Source: Actinomycetota bacterium | GTDB taxonomy: Bacteria > Actinomycetota > Actinomycetes > S36-B12 | Reading direction: 5' to 3' | DNA: 15,303 nucleotides | Assembly (NCBI GenBank): GCA_009700485.1 | Contig: WLLZ01000037.1 | Location: forward strand, 1-15,303 | Part shown: one piece after another, positions 6,311 through 13,563 of the stretch | Numbering within the stretch: position 1 is the stretch's first letter | Layout: every line of letters begins with the position of its first letter | The notes under the pieces: model-generated | Told to the model about the DNA's origin: nothing | What the model saw: only the letters and a program-made list of their open reading frames with translations | The model's database searches: none | Made by a program: the position numbers and the translations under genes

Positions 6311-7525
6311 CCGGTCGAGAATTTCATAACCGGCTTCGGCCAATTGGCGAAGTAACTCGTCGCGGTGTTCGGGGCCCCGGGTCTCAACTTGAACCACAAT
6401 GTCGACTTCGTCAACTGACAACTCGGGGTCAAATCGATTGTGCTCAATCTCGACTACATTGGAATTCGACTTGCGCACGGCCTCCAGTAATTGCGCTAGT
6501 GAACCTGGTTTATCAAGTACCCTCACTCGAACCGTCAAGAAGCGACCCGCGGCCGCCATGCCAAACCTGATGATGCGCATGAGCAGCAGCGAGTCGACAT
6601 TTCCGCCACTAATTACCACGGCAACAGGGGGTTCAAAATCTTGCGGGCGCGCAAGTACCGCTGCAGTCGCCGCAGCACCTGCGGGTTCAACAAGTAATTT
6701 CGCCCGCTCGAGCAGCATCAGAACTGCACGAGCGATCTCACTCTCTGACACTGTGACGATATCGTCAACTAGATTCGAAATGATCGCAAATGGCACCGCA
6801 CCTGGTCGACCAACAGCGATACCATCTGCCATGGTGTTCATCGTGGTCAATGCAATTGGTGCGCCTGCTTTGAGTGAGGCTGGATAAGCAGCCCCTTGCT
6901 CCGCTTGTACACCAATGACCCGAACCTCAGGCCGTACTGACTTGATTGCTAGCGCCACCCCCGCGAGTAGGCCACCGCCGCCCGTACAGACGACAACTGT
7001 TTTCACATCTGGCAGCTTCTCGAGAATTTCCAGCCCGAGAGTGCCTTGGCCGGCAACCACATCAGCGTGATCGAAAGGATGAATACGTACCGCCCCGGTG
7101 CGTTCGCTGAATTCGCGTGCCGCCTCAAGTGCGGTATCGATTGTCGGACCGGCGAAGTAGACATCAGCACCGTAACCTTTGGTGGCTTCAATTTTCGGAA
7201 TAGTCGCTCCGTCTGGCATGAAAACCGTGACTTTGACGCCAAGTAGTTGGCCAGCGACGGCCACCCCCTGCGCATGGTTACCAGCGCTGGCAGCAACAAC
7301 CCCACGCGCTCGCTCGGATTCGGAGAGTTGGGCAATCTGGTTGTAAGCACCGCGGATTTTAAACGACCCAGCGCGCTGCAAATTCTCGGTGACCAACATC
7401 ACCGGACCGCCCACCAGAACTTCTAACCACCTAGCGCCGGCCAACGGCAAATCTCGTATAACCCCTTGTAGGCGCACAGCCGCCTGCTCTATGTCGGCAA
7501 ACTGCGGAAGTTCGCTATCGCCCAT
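6308..7525 (-). CDS. ilvA: Threonine ammonia-lyase (threonine dehydratase), ACT-domain type
   Basis: The protein has 405 residues from the ATG at 7525. It is a PLP enzyme that deaminates L-threonine to 2-oxobutyrate, the first step to isoleucine. The fold-type II core has the PLP lysine in SFKIRGAYN (residues 54-62 of this start), the ASAGNHAQGVA substrate loop and the glycine-rich phosphate loop CTGGGGLLAG. A single C-terminal ACT-like domain (RVRVLDKPGSLAQLLEAVR) marks the shorter catabolic/TdcB-like class, common in actinobacteria, rather than E. coli IlvA with its longer tandem regulatory region. GGAAGG at 7535-7540 is 9 nt upstream of the ATG at 7525 and directly abuts the ATG at 7534, so 7525 is preferred. 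The later start leaves a 5-nt gap to the DUF2786 stop; the earlier one would overlap it as ATGA. Confidence 0.93.
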   Translation of the reverse strand: MGDSELPQFADIEQAAVRLQGVIRDLPLAGARWLEVLVGGPVMLVTENLQRAGSFKIRGAYNQIAQLSESERARGVVAASAGNHAQGVAVAGQLLGVKVTVFMPDGATIPKIEATKGYGADVYFAGPTIDTALEAAREFSERTGAVRIHPFDHADVVAGQGTLGLEILEKLPDVKTVVVCTGGGGLLAGVALAIKSVRPEVRVIGVQAEQGAAYPASLKAGAPIALTTMNTMADGIAVGRPGAVPFAIISNLVDDIVTVSESEIARAVLMLLERAKLLVEPAGAAATAAVLARPQDFEPPVAVVISGGNVDSLLLMRIIRFGMAAAGRFLTVRVRVLDKPGSLAQLLEAVRKSNSNVVEIEHNRFDPELSVDEVDIVVQVETRGPEHRDELLRQLAEAGYEILDR

Positions 7526-7530
7526 GGGCT

Positions 7531-8337
7531 TCATCCTTCCAGCACCGGTTTAGTCGGTAGCGCCCGCTGGGCCGCCAGGTGGGCATTTGATGCCGCGTGC
7601 CGGCCCGCCGCCCCGGCCGACCCCTTATCAGTGCGAACCGCACCTGAATAGCCGCCCCAGGCCCCTCTGGCTGAGGTATTGGCGCGATGGAAGTCACTTA
7701 TCTCAGTGGTCTTCCCCCGCAGCACCAATTCACCCGCCTTTTGACCGGCTCGACCTTTGTCACGTTCGGCGAGCACTTGGTCGCGTGCCTGGTCACGAGC
7801 AGCCTGTAGGCGCTCCTCTACTCGCGCAATATAGGAGCGGTAGAAACTTACCCGTGCAGTCTGAGCAGTATGCGGCCTCGTCGAGCGTGACCAACTCCCA
7901 CCGGATTTCTTCCAGGCCACATACGTCTCAGCTCGCCATACTCCTAACGCAAGCCAATTTTGTGCAGAGTGGGTCATTTGAACTGCAAGTGAAGCGAAGA
8001 GCGCCTCAATCGCATCAAGATCTCCCGGCATCCCATATGACATGACATAAGTTGAGTTACTCGCAATATCGACGTGCGCATCATTTGCGTGCGCCACCGC
8101 AATAAAAAGTGAAATCAGGTGTTGATTGGCTCTCTTGCCTTTTTCTCCGATGGTGACCGTGCGAATCTCCGGAGCTTGGCACATTTCAATTTTCGCGGTG
8201 TGCGCCCTAGCAAAAGCCAAATCAACACTTGCGGCGGTGGCCAGTGCTTGGGCCTTCATTAAATAAGCATCCGCCTCAGCGGCATTGTCGGTGCGTTCCG
8301 CTTTAGCCAGCAGCGCACTAATTCGCTCAATCGACAT
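7531..8337 (-). CDS. DUF2786 domain protein
   Basis: The protein has 268 residues from the ATG at 8337. The first 40 residues (SIERISALLAKAERTDNAAEADAYLMKAQ) are the DUF2786 helical motif. A middle region holds VAHANDAHVDIASNSTYVMSYGMPGDL and AETYVAWKKSGG. A charged, probably coiled-coil stretch follows at about 165-195 (ARVEERLQAARDQARDQVL). The Gly/Ala-rich tail contains AGRHAASNAHLAAQRAL. The function is unknown; the soluble, helical and basic character would suit nucleic-acid or protein binding, but that is only inference. The frame is open to 8451, but the extra part is read inside the metallohydrolase gene. The ATG at 8337 overlaps that gene's end by 11 nt, so they are coupled. From memory, DUF2786 and TIGR04338 genes are often adjacent in actinobacteria. 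Confidence 0.85.
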   Translation of the reverse strand: MSIERISALLAKAERTDNAAEADAYLMKAQALATAASVDLAFARAHTAKIEMCQAPEIRTVTIGEKGKRANQHLISLFIAVAHANDAHVDIASNSTYVMSYGMPGDLDAIEALFASLAVQMTHSAQNWLALGVWRAETYVAWKKSGGSWSRSTRPHTAQTARVSFYRSYIARVEERLQAARDQARDQVLAERDKGRAGQKAGELVLRGKTTEISDFHRANTSARGAWGGYSGAVRTDKGSAGAAGRHAASNAHLAAQRALPTKPVLEG

Positions 8338-8854
8338 ACGAGCCCACAATAACCCCGGACCCTTGATATGCGCCCTGCAGCACCAGCGCGGCTTCAGAGC
8401 CCAAGATTTCGCATACCAACCAGCACATGCTGGTGGTAAAAGCAGAACCATGGATTGCCACAGCAGCCGCTGCGCGATCAGCCGATGAAAAAAGTAGATG
8501 GTGGGTCAGCTCATGCAGCAATACCGCCTCACGGCAGGCCCAACTGGGCTCACCGGCGGTACCTGAAAGTGGTATCGCGATTGTCTGACCCACCGACTCG
8601 TAGTGCGCCATTGCTTGCCCGGCCCGGGCTCGCACGACTACTGAACCTGCACTCGGATACCTGCTCATTACGCGTTTATTTACCATGACACCATCGCAAT
8701 AACTTTGCATCGCCTGAATTGTTTCGAATTGCTTCTGCTGTGGCAAAGTTAATTTCGACCCAAAGAAATCTATTACCCCGCCCCGATCCAAAGCCGCCGA
8801 CCATTGATTCTCGGCGGCATAGACCAAGGCCCGTGCGGTGTCGCGTTCAGCCAC
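8327..8854 (-). CDS. Putative zinc metallohydrolase, TIGR04338 family
   Basis: This 175-residue soluble protein carries HELTHH at 114-119, the HExxH zinc motif. A second conserved block, AIHGSAFT (His135), could supply the third ligand. The N-terminus (AERDTARALVYAAENQWSAAL) matches the TIGR04338 actinobacterial family as I remember it. The activity and substrate are unknown; it may be a peptidase, but this has not been shown to my knowledge. The start is GTG at 8854, supported by GAGG 8 nt upstream (minus strand) in the 12-nt spacer after the FGGY kinase stop. No signal peptide or membrane helix is visible, so it is cytoplasmic. It forms a coupled pair with the DUF2786 gene. Its position behind a sugar kinase may be only operon packing. 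Confidence 0.85.
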   Translation of the reverse strand: MAERDTARALVYAAENQWSAALDRGGVIDFFGSKLTLPQQKQFETIQAMQSYCDGVMVNKRVMSRYPSAGSVVVRARAGQAMAHYESVGQTIAIPLSGTAGEPSWACREAVLLHELTHHLLFSSADRAAAAVAIHGSAFTTSMCWLVCEILGSEAALVLQGAYQGSGVIVGSYVD

Positions 8855-8866
8855 CGGTGTACCTCA

Positions 8867-10219
8867 TCAGGCCTGTGGCCAAGTTGGCCGCTCGACTGGC
8901 CCGGGCCGAGTGACAACACCGGTGGCAATACCCGCAAATAGAGCCGCACCCACCGCACCTGGTTCGTTAACCTCACATACGCGGTAGTCACCAAGTTGCC
9001 TCTTCTTGACGTCAGCAACCATCACGTCATGGATCCAGCCACCACCGACAACCGCCGAGGTGCGCGGGCCCACCACACTTTCGACGAAGCTCAACATGGT
9101 GGCGCTCTGCTCAAGGAGATCCTCGACGGCGACCCGCCAAGTTAGCGCCGGTGACGCATCGTCATCGATACCTGAGAGGCGAAGCCCGCGATGAGATGCC
9201 GGATCCAATTTCAGCGCAGACTTCGATCGATCAATATTTAGTGCTGCCCTAGCCAACTCCCGTGATTGATTGCGATCTTTGATACCAAGTAGTGCGTGCA
9301 CCCGCTCCAATGACAGTCCGGCCAAGGTCGCACCCAGAATGCAGACATGATCTGGAATAACTCCCCACAAGACCGCAGCATCTTGATCAACAAGTAGTTC
9401 AAGCTGATCGCGAGAAATAGGTGCCGGCTCGAATCGCATAATCGCCTCTGCGGTACCCATAGAATTAAAAAGCGAACCAGAAATTGCGGCCCCTGAAGCG
9501 AATGCCGCCGACTGATGATCCATGCCAGCTACGGTGAGGGTCGCACCGATGAAAGCGTCGGGCAATTCACCTCGCACCGCTCCGCAATCCTCCCCTGCTA
9601 CAACAAAGCGACTCGGCAATAAGTCACCTGTTAACTTCAGGGTTTGTTCCCAAGGCTGGCAGATTACGATGTCAAAAAACCCGGTACGTGAGGTTAATGA
9701 CAATTCACCAACATGCTCACCCCCAAAATGAAATACGATCCACTCGGCTACACAAAGGTGTCGCACAGCTTTTTCGGCGCCCGGGATATTTCGCTGCAGC
9801 CACAAGATCTTGGCGACCGAAGGTTTCGAGTTCAGCCGCATCCCAACATGTCGATGAAAGTCCGAACGTGAAATATGTTTCTCAATAAATTCGACTTCAC
9901 CGCGCGGGTCATGCCAAGCTAGCGCCGGTGCTACTACTTGACCGGCCGCGTCAAGGAGTACTCCGGTCTCGGCCATGCCAGTAACACCAATACCGGTGAC
10001 TTTTGCACCGGCCGGCCAACCTGGGTCGGCGCTGAGCATCGTGAGCACCGCGGTGGCAGTGGTCGCTAATTCGATTGGGTCAAGTTCGGCTTCGGCGCCA
10101 TGGTGGCGCCACGGGGTTGGCAGGGCGGCCTCGGCTACCTGCTGGCCCGCTAGATCAACCGCAACGGCCTTGACCCGCGTGGTACCCATATCCAAACCCA
10201 CGAGCAGCGGCGGTGCCAT
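8867..10219 (-). CDS. FGGY-family carbohydrate kinase
   Basis: The protein has 450 residues from the ATG at 10219. It is an ATP-dependent sugar/polyol kinase of the FGGY (actin-like fold) family. The N-terminal phosphate loop is GLDMGTTRVK (8-17). A WHDPRG motif lies near 102. The catalytic base is probably Asp234 in VAGMDHQSAAFASG, with SMGTAEA at 253-259. The ATP-binding glycine motif VVGGGWIHD is in the C-terminal domain, followed by EVNEPGAVGAALFAG. AGAGGGGAG lies 5 nt before this ATG; an upstream in-frame ATG at 10267 would run through the promoter. The substrate is not identifiable. The divergent aldolase operon suggests that it phosphorylates the ketose or polyol that the aldolase then cleaves, much as LsrK and LsrF are paired, but this is inference. 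Confidence 0.92.
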   Translation of the reverse strand: MAPPLLVGLDMGTTRVKAVAVDLAGQQVAEAALPTPWRHHGAEAELDPIELATTATAVLTMLSADPGWPAGAKVTGIGVTGMAETGVLLDAAGQVVAPALAWHDPRGEVEFIEKHISRSDFHRHVGMRLNSKPSVAKILWLQRNIPGAEKAVRHLCVAEWIVFHFGGEHVGELSLTSRTGFFDIVICQPWEQTLKLTGDLLPSRFVVAGEDCGAVRGELPDAFIGATLTVAGMDHQSAAFASGAAISGSLFNSMGTAEAIMRFEPAPISRDQLELLVDQDAAVLWGVIPDHVCILGATLAGLSLERVHALLGIKDRNQSRELARAALNIDRSKSALKLDPASHRGLRLSGIDDDASPALTWRVAVEDLLEQSATMLSFVESVVGPRTSAVVGGGWIHDVMVADVKKRQLGDYRVCEVNEPGAVGAALFAGIATGVVTRPGPVERPTWPQA

Positions 10220-10270
10220 CTGCGCTCCCCTCTGAGCGGATCTAACAGGGCAACCTCCCCCATGCACCTG

Positions 10271-10276
10271 AGGATA
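10271..10276 (-). promoter_or_regulatory. Candidate -10 element (TATCCT) for the leftward FGGY kinase operon
   Basis: On the minus strand TATCCT fits TANNNT. Initiation about 7 nt downstream would give a leader of roughly 45 nt that contains the AGAGGGGAG ribosome-binding site. It shares its TA with the rightward -10 at 10275-10280. No clear -35 element is visible at the usual distance. Confidence 0.4.
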
Positions 10277-10280
10277 GGCT
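10275..10280 (+). promoter_or_regulatory. Candidate -10 element (TAGGCT) for the rightward aldolase operon, leaderless
   Basis: TAGGCT ends 6 nt before the ATG at 10287 and no ribosome-binding site precedes that ATG. It overlaps the opposite-strand -10 (10271-10276), giving a compact bidirectional AGGATAGGCT core. The same TAGGCT hexamer precedes the ABC ATPase gene. Confidence 0.5.
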
Positions 10281-10300
10281 CAAACCATGACAAACCATGA
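10281..10300. repeat. Perfect 10-bp tandem duplication spanning the aldolase start codon
   Basis: The unit CAAACCATGA occurs twice head to tail (10281-10290 and 10291-10300). The first copy carries the ATG at 10287. The second carries an ATG at 10297 that is out of frame with the aldolase. The 10-bp period is about one helical turn. It may be a replication-slippage duplication or a pair of half-sites for a regulator sitting on the transcription start. Confidence 0.9.
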
Positions 10301-11126
10301 GTTCCGGCTACGCCGGCTCTTTAATCCGAATTCCGGGCGCTGCTTGGACATTGCCGTTGACCACGGATTCTTTGGCGAACGCAGCTTCTTGACCGGGATC
10401 GAGGACCTAGCCGCGGCCGTCCAGATCTTGGCCGCCGCCGAGCCCGATGCCATCCAATTGACCGTCGGTCAGGCTCCGCTGCTCCAGCGCCTCGGTGGGC
10501 GCCACCGCCCCGCCTTAGTCCTGCGCACCGATGTCGCCAACGTATATGGCACCCCACTACCTGATTACATGTACAGCCTGATGATCCCCGAGCCCGCACT
10601 TCGCGGTGTGCAACTTGACGCCGCCTGCGTTGTTGTCAATCTCTTCGACTTACCCGGGCGCCCCGAAGTACGTGAAGCGTGTCTGAAAAATGTGCTGATT
10701 GCGCGTGCCGACTGCGATCGCTACGGCATGCCCCTAATGGTCGAGCCGCTTGCGATGAAAGAGTCCGAGTCGGGTGCCTACACCGTTAACGGCGACGTAA
10801 ACACAATTTTGCCGGTGGTTCGGCAGGCCGTTGAACTCGGCGCCGACATAATCAAGGCCGACCCGACCGATGATCCTGAGGCCTACCGTGACGTCATTCA
10901 AACCGCGACCGGAGTGCCCGTGCTTGTGCGTGGTGGCGGCAAAGTCCCAGACCGCGAGCTTCTAACTCGAACCGCCGCCATGCTTAAGGCTGGAGCCGCC
11001 GGTGTGGTGTACGGCCGCAACATCATCCAGCATCAAAATCCAGTTGGCATGACTCGCGCAATCATGGCGATGCTGCACGCCGAAGCAGACGTCGATCAAG
11101 CCGAACGTCTCATCGCTAGTTCGTGA
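10287..11126 (+). CDS. DhnA/LsrF-like class I aldolase family protein
   Basis: This 279-residue TIM-barrel protein belongs to the DhnA-type class I aldolase group, which includes archaeal fructose-bisphosphate aldolase and LsrF. Visible signatures are DIAVDHGFF (21-29), a barrel strand ending in DAIQLTVGQAP, MPLMVEPLAM (148-157), GADIIKADPTDD with Lys190 as the likely Schiff-base lysine, the phosphate-binding VRGGGK (214-219), and VYGRNIIQHQNP (241-252). It probably cleaves, or otherwise processes, a phosphorylated sugar derivative. The precise substrate is unknown; automated annotation often calls such proteins deoxyribose-phosphate or fructose-bisphosphate aldolase. It is the first gene of the operon, and its TGA overlaps the next gene's GTG as GTGA. 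The start is supported by the leaderless -10. Confidence 0.88.
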   Translation: MTNHEFRLRRLFNPNSGRCLDIAVDHGFFGERSFLTGIEDLAAAVQILAAAEPDAIQLTVGQAPLLQRLGGRHRPALVLRTDVANVYGTPLPDYMYSLMIPEPALRGVQLDAACVVVNLFDLPGRPEVREACLKNVLIARADCDRYGMPLMVEPLAMKESESGAYTVNGDVNTILPVVRQAVELGADIIKADPTDDPEAYRDVIQTATGVPVLVRGGGKVPDRELLTRTAAMLKAGAAGVVYGRNIIQHQNPVGMTRAIMAMLHAEADVDQAERLIASS

Positions 11127-12256
11127 CACCAATGGAAACCGTCCGGATCGGAATCATCGGCGGCGGCCTCATGGGTCGCGAGTTGGCGGCGGTCTGTGGC
11201 CGCTGGCTCCATCTGGTTGATCACCCGGTCAAACCGGAGGTAGTGGCCGTTGCCGACCTAAACGAAGACGCGCTTAATTGGTTCAAGCGGGTCCCAACCG
11301 TGACAACACTCACCGCCGACTGGCACGACTTAGTTAATGATCGCGATATTGACGTCCTTTATATCGCGGTACCACATAATCTCCACGAGGAAATTTACTT
11401 AGCAGCCGCAGCGTCGGGGAAAGATTTCTTGGGCGAAAAACCATTTGGTATCGATCTGGCAGCCGCTATCGCAATTACGGATGCGGTTGTTAAGTCCTCT
11501 ACTTTCGTTCGGGTCTCAAGTGAGCTGCCCTTCTATCCGGGGGCGCAACGCTGTTTTGAGATCGCCCGATCAGGTGCCTTGGGTGAACTCGTGGACGTTC
11601 GCAGTGGCTTCTCACATTCATCCGATCTTGACCGCAATAAGGGTATTAACTGGAAACGCAGACAGGCCACGTGCGGTGAGATTGGCGTGATGGGTGATCT
11701 GGGCATGCACGTCGCCCATGTGCCATTGCGCTTGGGCTGGGTACCAAGTGATGTCTACGCCCTACTCGACAATATTGTCACCGAACGCCCCTCACCAACC
11801 GGGCCCGCCGACTGCGATACCTGGGACAACGCCCTGCTGGCCATGCGCACCCCAGCTGAGGCCGGACGCGACTTCACGATGCTTTGGGAGACCAGGCGTA
11901 TTGCCCCGGGCCAGATGAATACTTGGTATTTCGAGGCCCTCGGCATGGACTCCGGCGTTCGTTTCTCTACGCGCACCCCGGCCACCTATCAACATTTCGT
12001 AGTGCGCGATGGTCAGCAAATCTGGGAGGAGATTCAGCCCGGCAACATTTCAGCGTGGCCGGTTATCTCCGGGGCAATTTTCGAATTCGGGTTCGCCGAT
12101 GCCCTCCTGCAGATGTGGGCCTCATACCTTGCCGAACGCGCCGGTGCCCTCGGTGACCGTTTTGGCACCGCCACTGCGCAGGAGGCACTGACCGCACACC
12201 GAGTTTTCGATGCCGCATTACGTTCATCGCAAACGCGCACCGCCATCACACTGTGA
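11123..12256 (+). CDS. Gfo/Idh/MocA-family NAD(P)-dependent oxidoreductase
   Basis: This 377-residue protein has the N-terminal Rossmann motif GIIGGGLMGRE (10-20). AVADLNEDAL follows, at the strand that reads the cofactor ribose. EKPFGID (105-111) contains the conserved EKP with catalytic Lys106. The C-terminal alpha/beta domain follows, with GDLGMH (191-196), where the family usually has a conserved catalytic His. Family members oxidise or epimerise sugars, sugar acids and inositols. The start is GTG at 11123, overlapping the aldolase stop. An ATG at 11132, three codons in, is a possible alternative, but neither has a clear ribosome-binding site. As the second gene of the aldolase operon it probably oxidises the imported sugar or an intermediate; the substrate is unknown. 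Confidence 0.92.
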   Translation: MTPMETVRIGIIGGGLMGRELAAVCGRWLHLVDHPVKPEVVAVADLNEDALNWFKRVPTVTTLTADWHDLVNDRDIDVLYIAVPHNLHEEIYLAAAASGKDFLGEKPFGIDLAAAIAITDAVVKSSTFVRVSSELPFYPGAQRCFEIARSGALGELVDVRSGFSHSSDLDRNKGINWKRRQATCGEIGVMGDLGMHVAHVPLRLGWVPSDVYALLDNIVTERPSPTGPADCDTWDNALLAMRTPAEAGRDFTMLWETRRIAPGQMNTWYFEALGMDSGVRFSTRTPATYQHFVVRDGQQIWEEIQPGNISAWPVISGAIFEFGFADALLQMWASYLAERAGALGDRFGTATAQEALTAHRVFDAALRSSQTRTAITL

Positions 12257-13563
12257 GTAATCGCCTCACCGGAGCCGTCGGCCGCACCCCACTACTTAAA
12301 GGGTTACCGCGCGAGGTCGCAGTCCTTTCAGCGGTAGCTTTTTGTGTTGCCCTCGGATTTGGGATTCTGTTACCAGCGCTACCAGTTTTCGCCCGTACTT
12401 TTGACGTCTCTGCGCTCCAGGCCAGTGCGGTGATTTCGGTCTTTGCGCTCGCTCGATTTGTTACCGCACCGGTTGCCGGCACCATGGTTGATCGACTTGG
12501 CGAGCGGATGATTCTTGGTACCGGGCTTTTCATTGTTGCCGGCTCAAGTCTGGCGGCTGGTTTTTCGCAGAGCTATCTGCAGTTGCTTGTGTTTCGCGGG
12601 GTTGGCGGTCTCGGATCGTCCATGTTCAGTGTCTCGGCCCTAGCCCTGCTGTTGCGCGTGGTCGAAAATGCGCAACGCGGCCGGGCATCCAGTGCCTTCC
12701 AAGGTGGTTTCCTGCTCGGCGGGGTAGCCGGCCCTGCTGTTGGTGGGCTGGTCGTCGCGTGGTCGATACGAGCACCATTCTTTGTTTATGCGGCGACGCT
12801 AATCGTGGCCGGAATTGTCGCACTTGTTTTCCTTGCCAACTCGCGCCTCCATGAGCGCGAGGAGCTTGTCTCTGGCGGCGAGGCCGGCAAACTCGAAACC
12901 CTGCGCCTGGCTTTGAAGGATGGCGCCTACAGAGCTGCGCTCGTGGTGAACCTGATCACTGGATTCTTGATCCTTGGTCTGCGCTCATCGGTCGTGCCAC
13001 TTTTCGTTACCGAAGGCATGCAAAAAGGGGCATCGCTCACCGGCATTGGCTTTTTAGTCGCAGCTGGTTTCCAGGCGGTGCTGCTGCTACCCGCCGGACG
13101 GCTGTCAGACACCGCGGGTCGGCGCAAGGCAATGCTTTACGGAACGATCGGCACCACCATCGGAATGATTGCCCTCACCGCGACGGATATTGCGGTGAAC
13201 GGCTGGGGCACCACCGCTGTTGCCGGTACCGCACTATTTCTGCTTGCGATGGCAATACAGGGCGCAGCATCCGCGTTTTTGGGCTCAGCGCCAACCGCGG
13301 TGGTTGGTGACATCATGGGAGGTAAACGCGGCGGCATCGTGGTCGCAACTTTCCAGATGATGAATGACTTAGGCGTAATTTTCGGGCCACTTGTTGCCGG
13401 ACTATTAGTTGACCTTTTCGATTTTGACTGGGCTTTCGCCGCCGCTGCCGGCCTCAGCGTGATCGCCATTATTTTCGTGTGGCTCATGCCTGAGACTTTG
13501 AATAGGCGCGGTAGTCTCCCTGTTCGCCCTCCCGAGAATCCAGCAGCAAAGGAATTGTCTTGA
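12253..13563 (+). CDS. MFS transporter (DHA1-like, 12 membrane helices)
   Basis: This 436-residue protein has twelve predicted membrane helices in two halves joined by a cytoplasmic loop near residues 195-225 (RLHEREELVSGGEAGKLETL). The MFS motif A between helices 2 and 3 reads GTMVDRLGERM. Its equivalent in the second half is AGRLSDTAGRRK. A GGVAGPAVGG motif in helix 5 resembles the antiporter-like motif C of drug/proton exporters, so export cannot be excluded. In this operon the simplest guess is uptake of the desulfated sugar or export of a product. The start is GTG at 12253, overlapping the dehydrogenase stop as GTGA. The TGA stop overlaps the sulfatase start. Confidence 0.9.
   Translation: MSNRLTGAVGRTPLLKGLPREVAVLSAVAFCVALGFGILLPALPVFARTFDVSALQASAVISVFALARFVTAPVAGTMVDRLGERMILGTGLFIVAGSSLAAGFSQSYLQLLVFRGVGGLGSSMFSVSALALLLRVVENAQRGRASSAFQGGFLLGGVAGPAVGGLVVAWSIRAPFFVYAATLIVAGIVALVFLANSRLHEREELVSGGEAGKLETLRLALKDGAYRAALVVNLITGFLILGLRSSVVPLFVTEGMQKGASLTGIGFLVAAGFQAVLLLPAGRLSDTAGRRKAMLYGTIGTTIGMIALTATDIAVNGWGTTAVAGTALFLLAMAIQGAASAFLGSAPTAVVGDIMGGKRGGIVVATFQMMNDLGVIFGPLVAGLLVDLFDFDWAFAAAAGLSVIAIIFVWLMPETLNRRGSLPVRPPENPAAKELS
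13548..13553 (+). promoter_or_regulatory. Ribosome-binding site AAAGGA that fixes the sulfatase TTG start
   Basis: AAAGGA lies inside the last codons of the MFS gene, 6 nt before the TTG at 13560. This spacing supports TTG, which overlaps the MFS stop as TTGA, over the GTG at 13569. Confidence 0.6.

Noticed and set aside
10304..10316. CCGGC-TAC-GCCGG hairpin just inside the aldolase gene
   Set aside because: It encodes the conserved basic start of the protein (FRLRRLF), and short GC-rich stems of this kind are expected in coding DNA here; no independent support for regulation.
8867..11126. AI-2 (Lsr) processing system suggested by FGGY kinase plus LsrF-like aldolase
   Set aside because: No LsrR regulator, Lsr ABC importer or LsrG is present, and the MFS, sulfatase and dehydrogenase do not fit; only the kinase/aldolase pairing is similar.
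12246..12533. Minus-strand frames opposite the MFS gene (also 12927-13127 and 13137-13586)
   Set aside because: These are Ala/Thr/Pro-rich mirror frames typical of GC-rich coding DNA, with no family resemblance.
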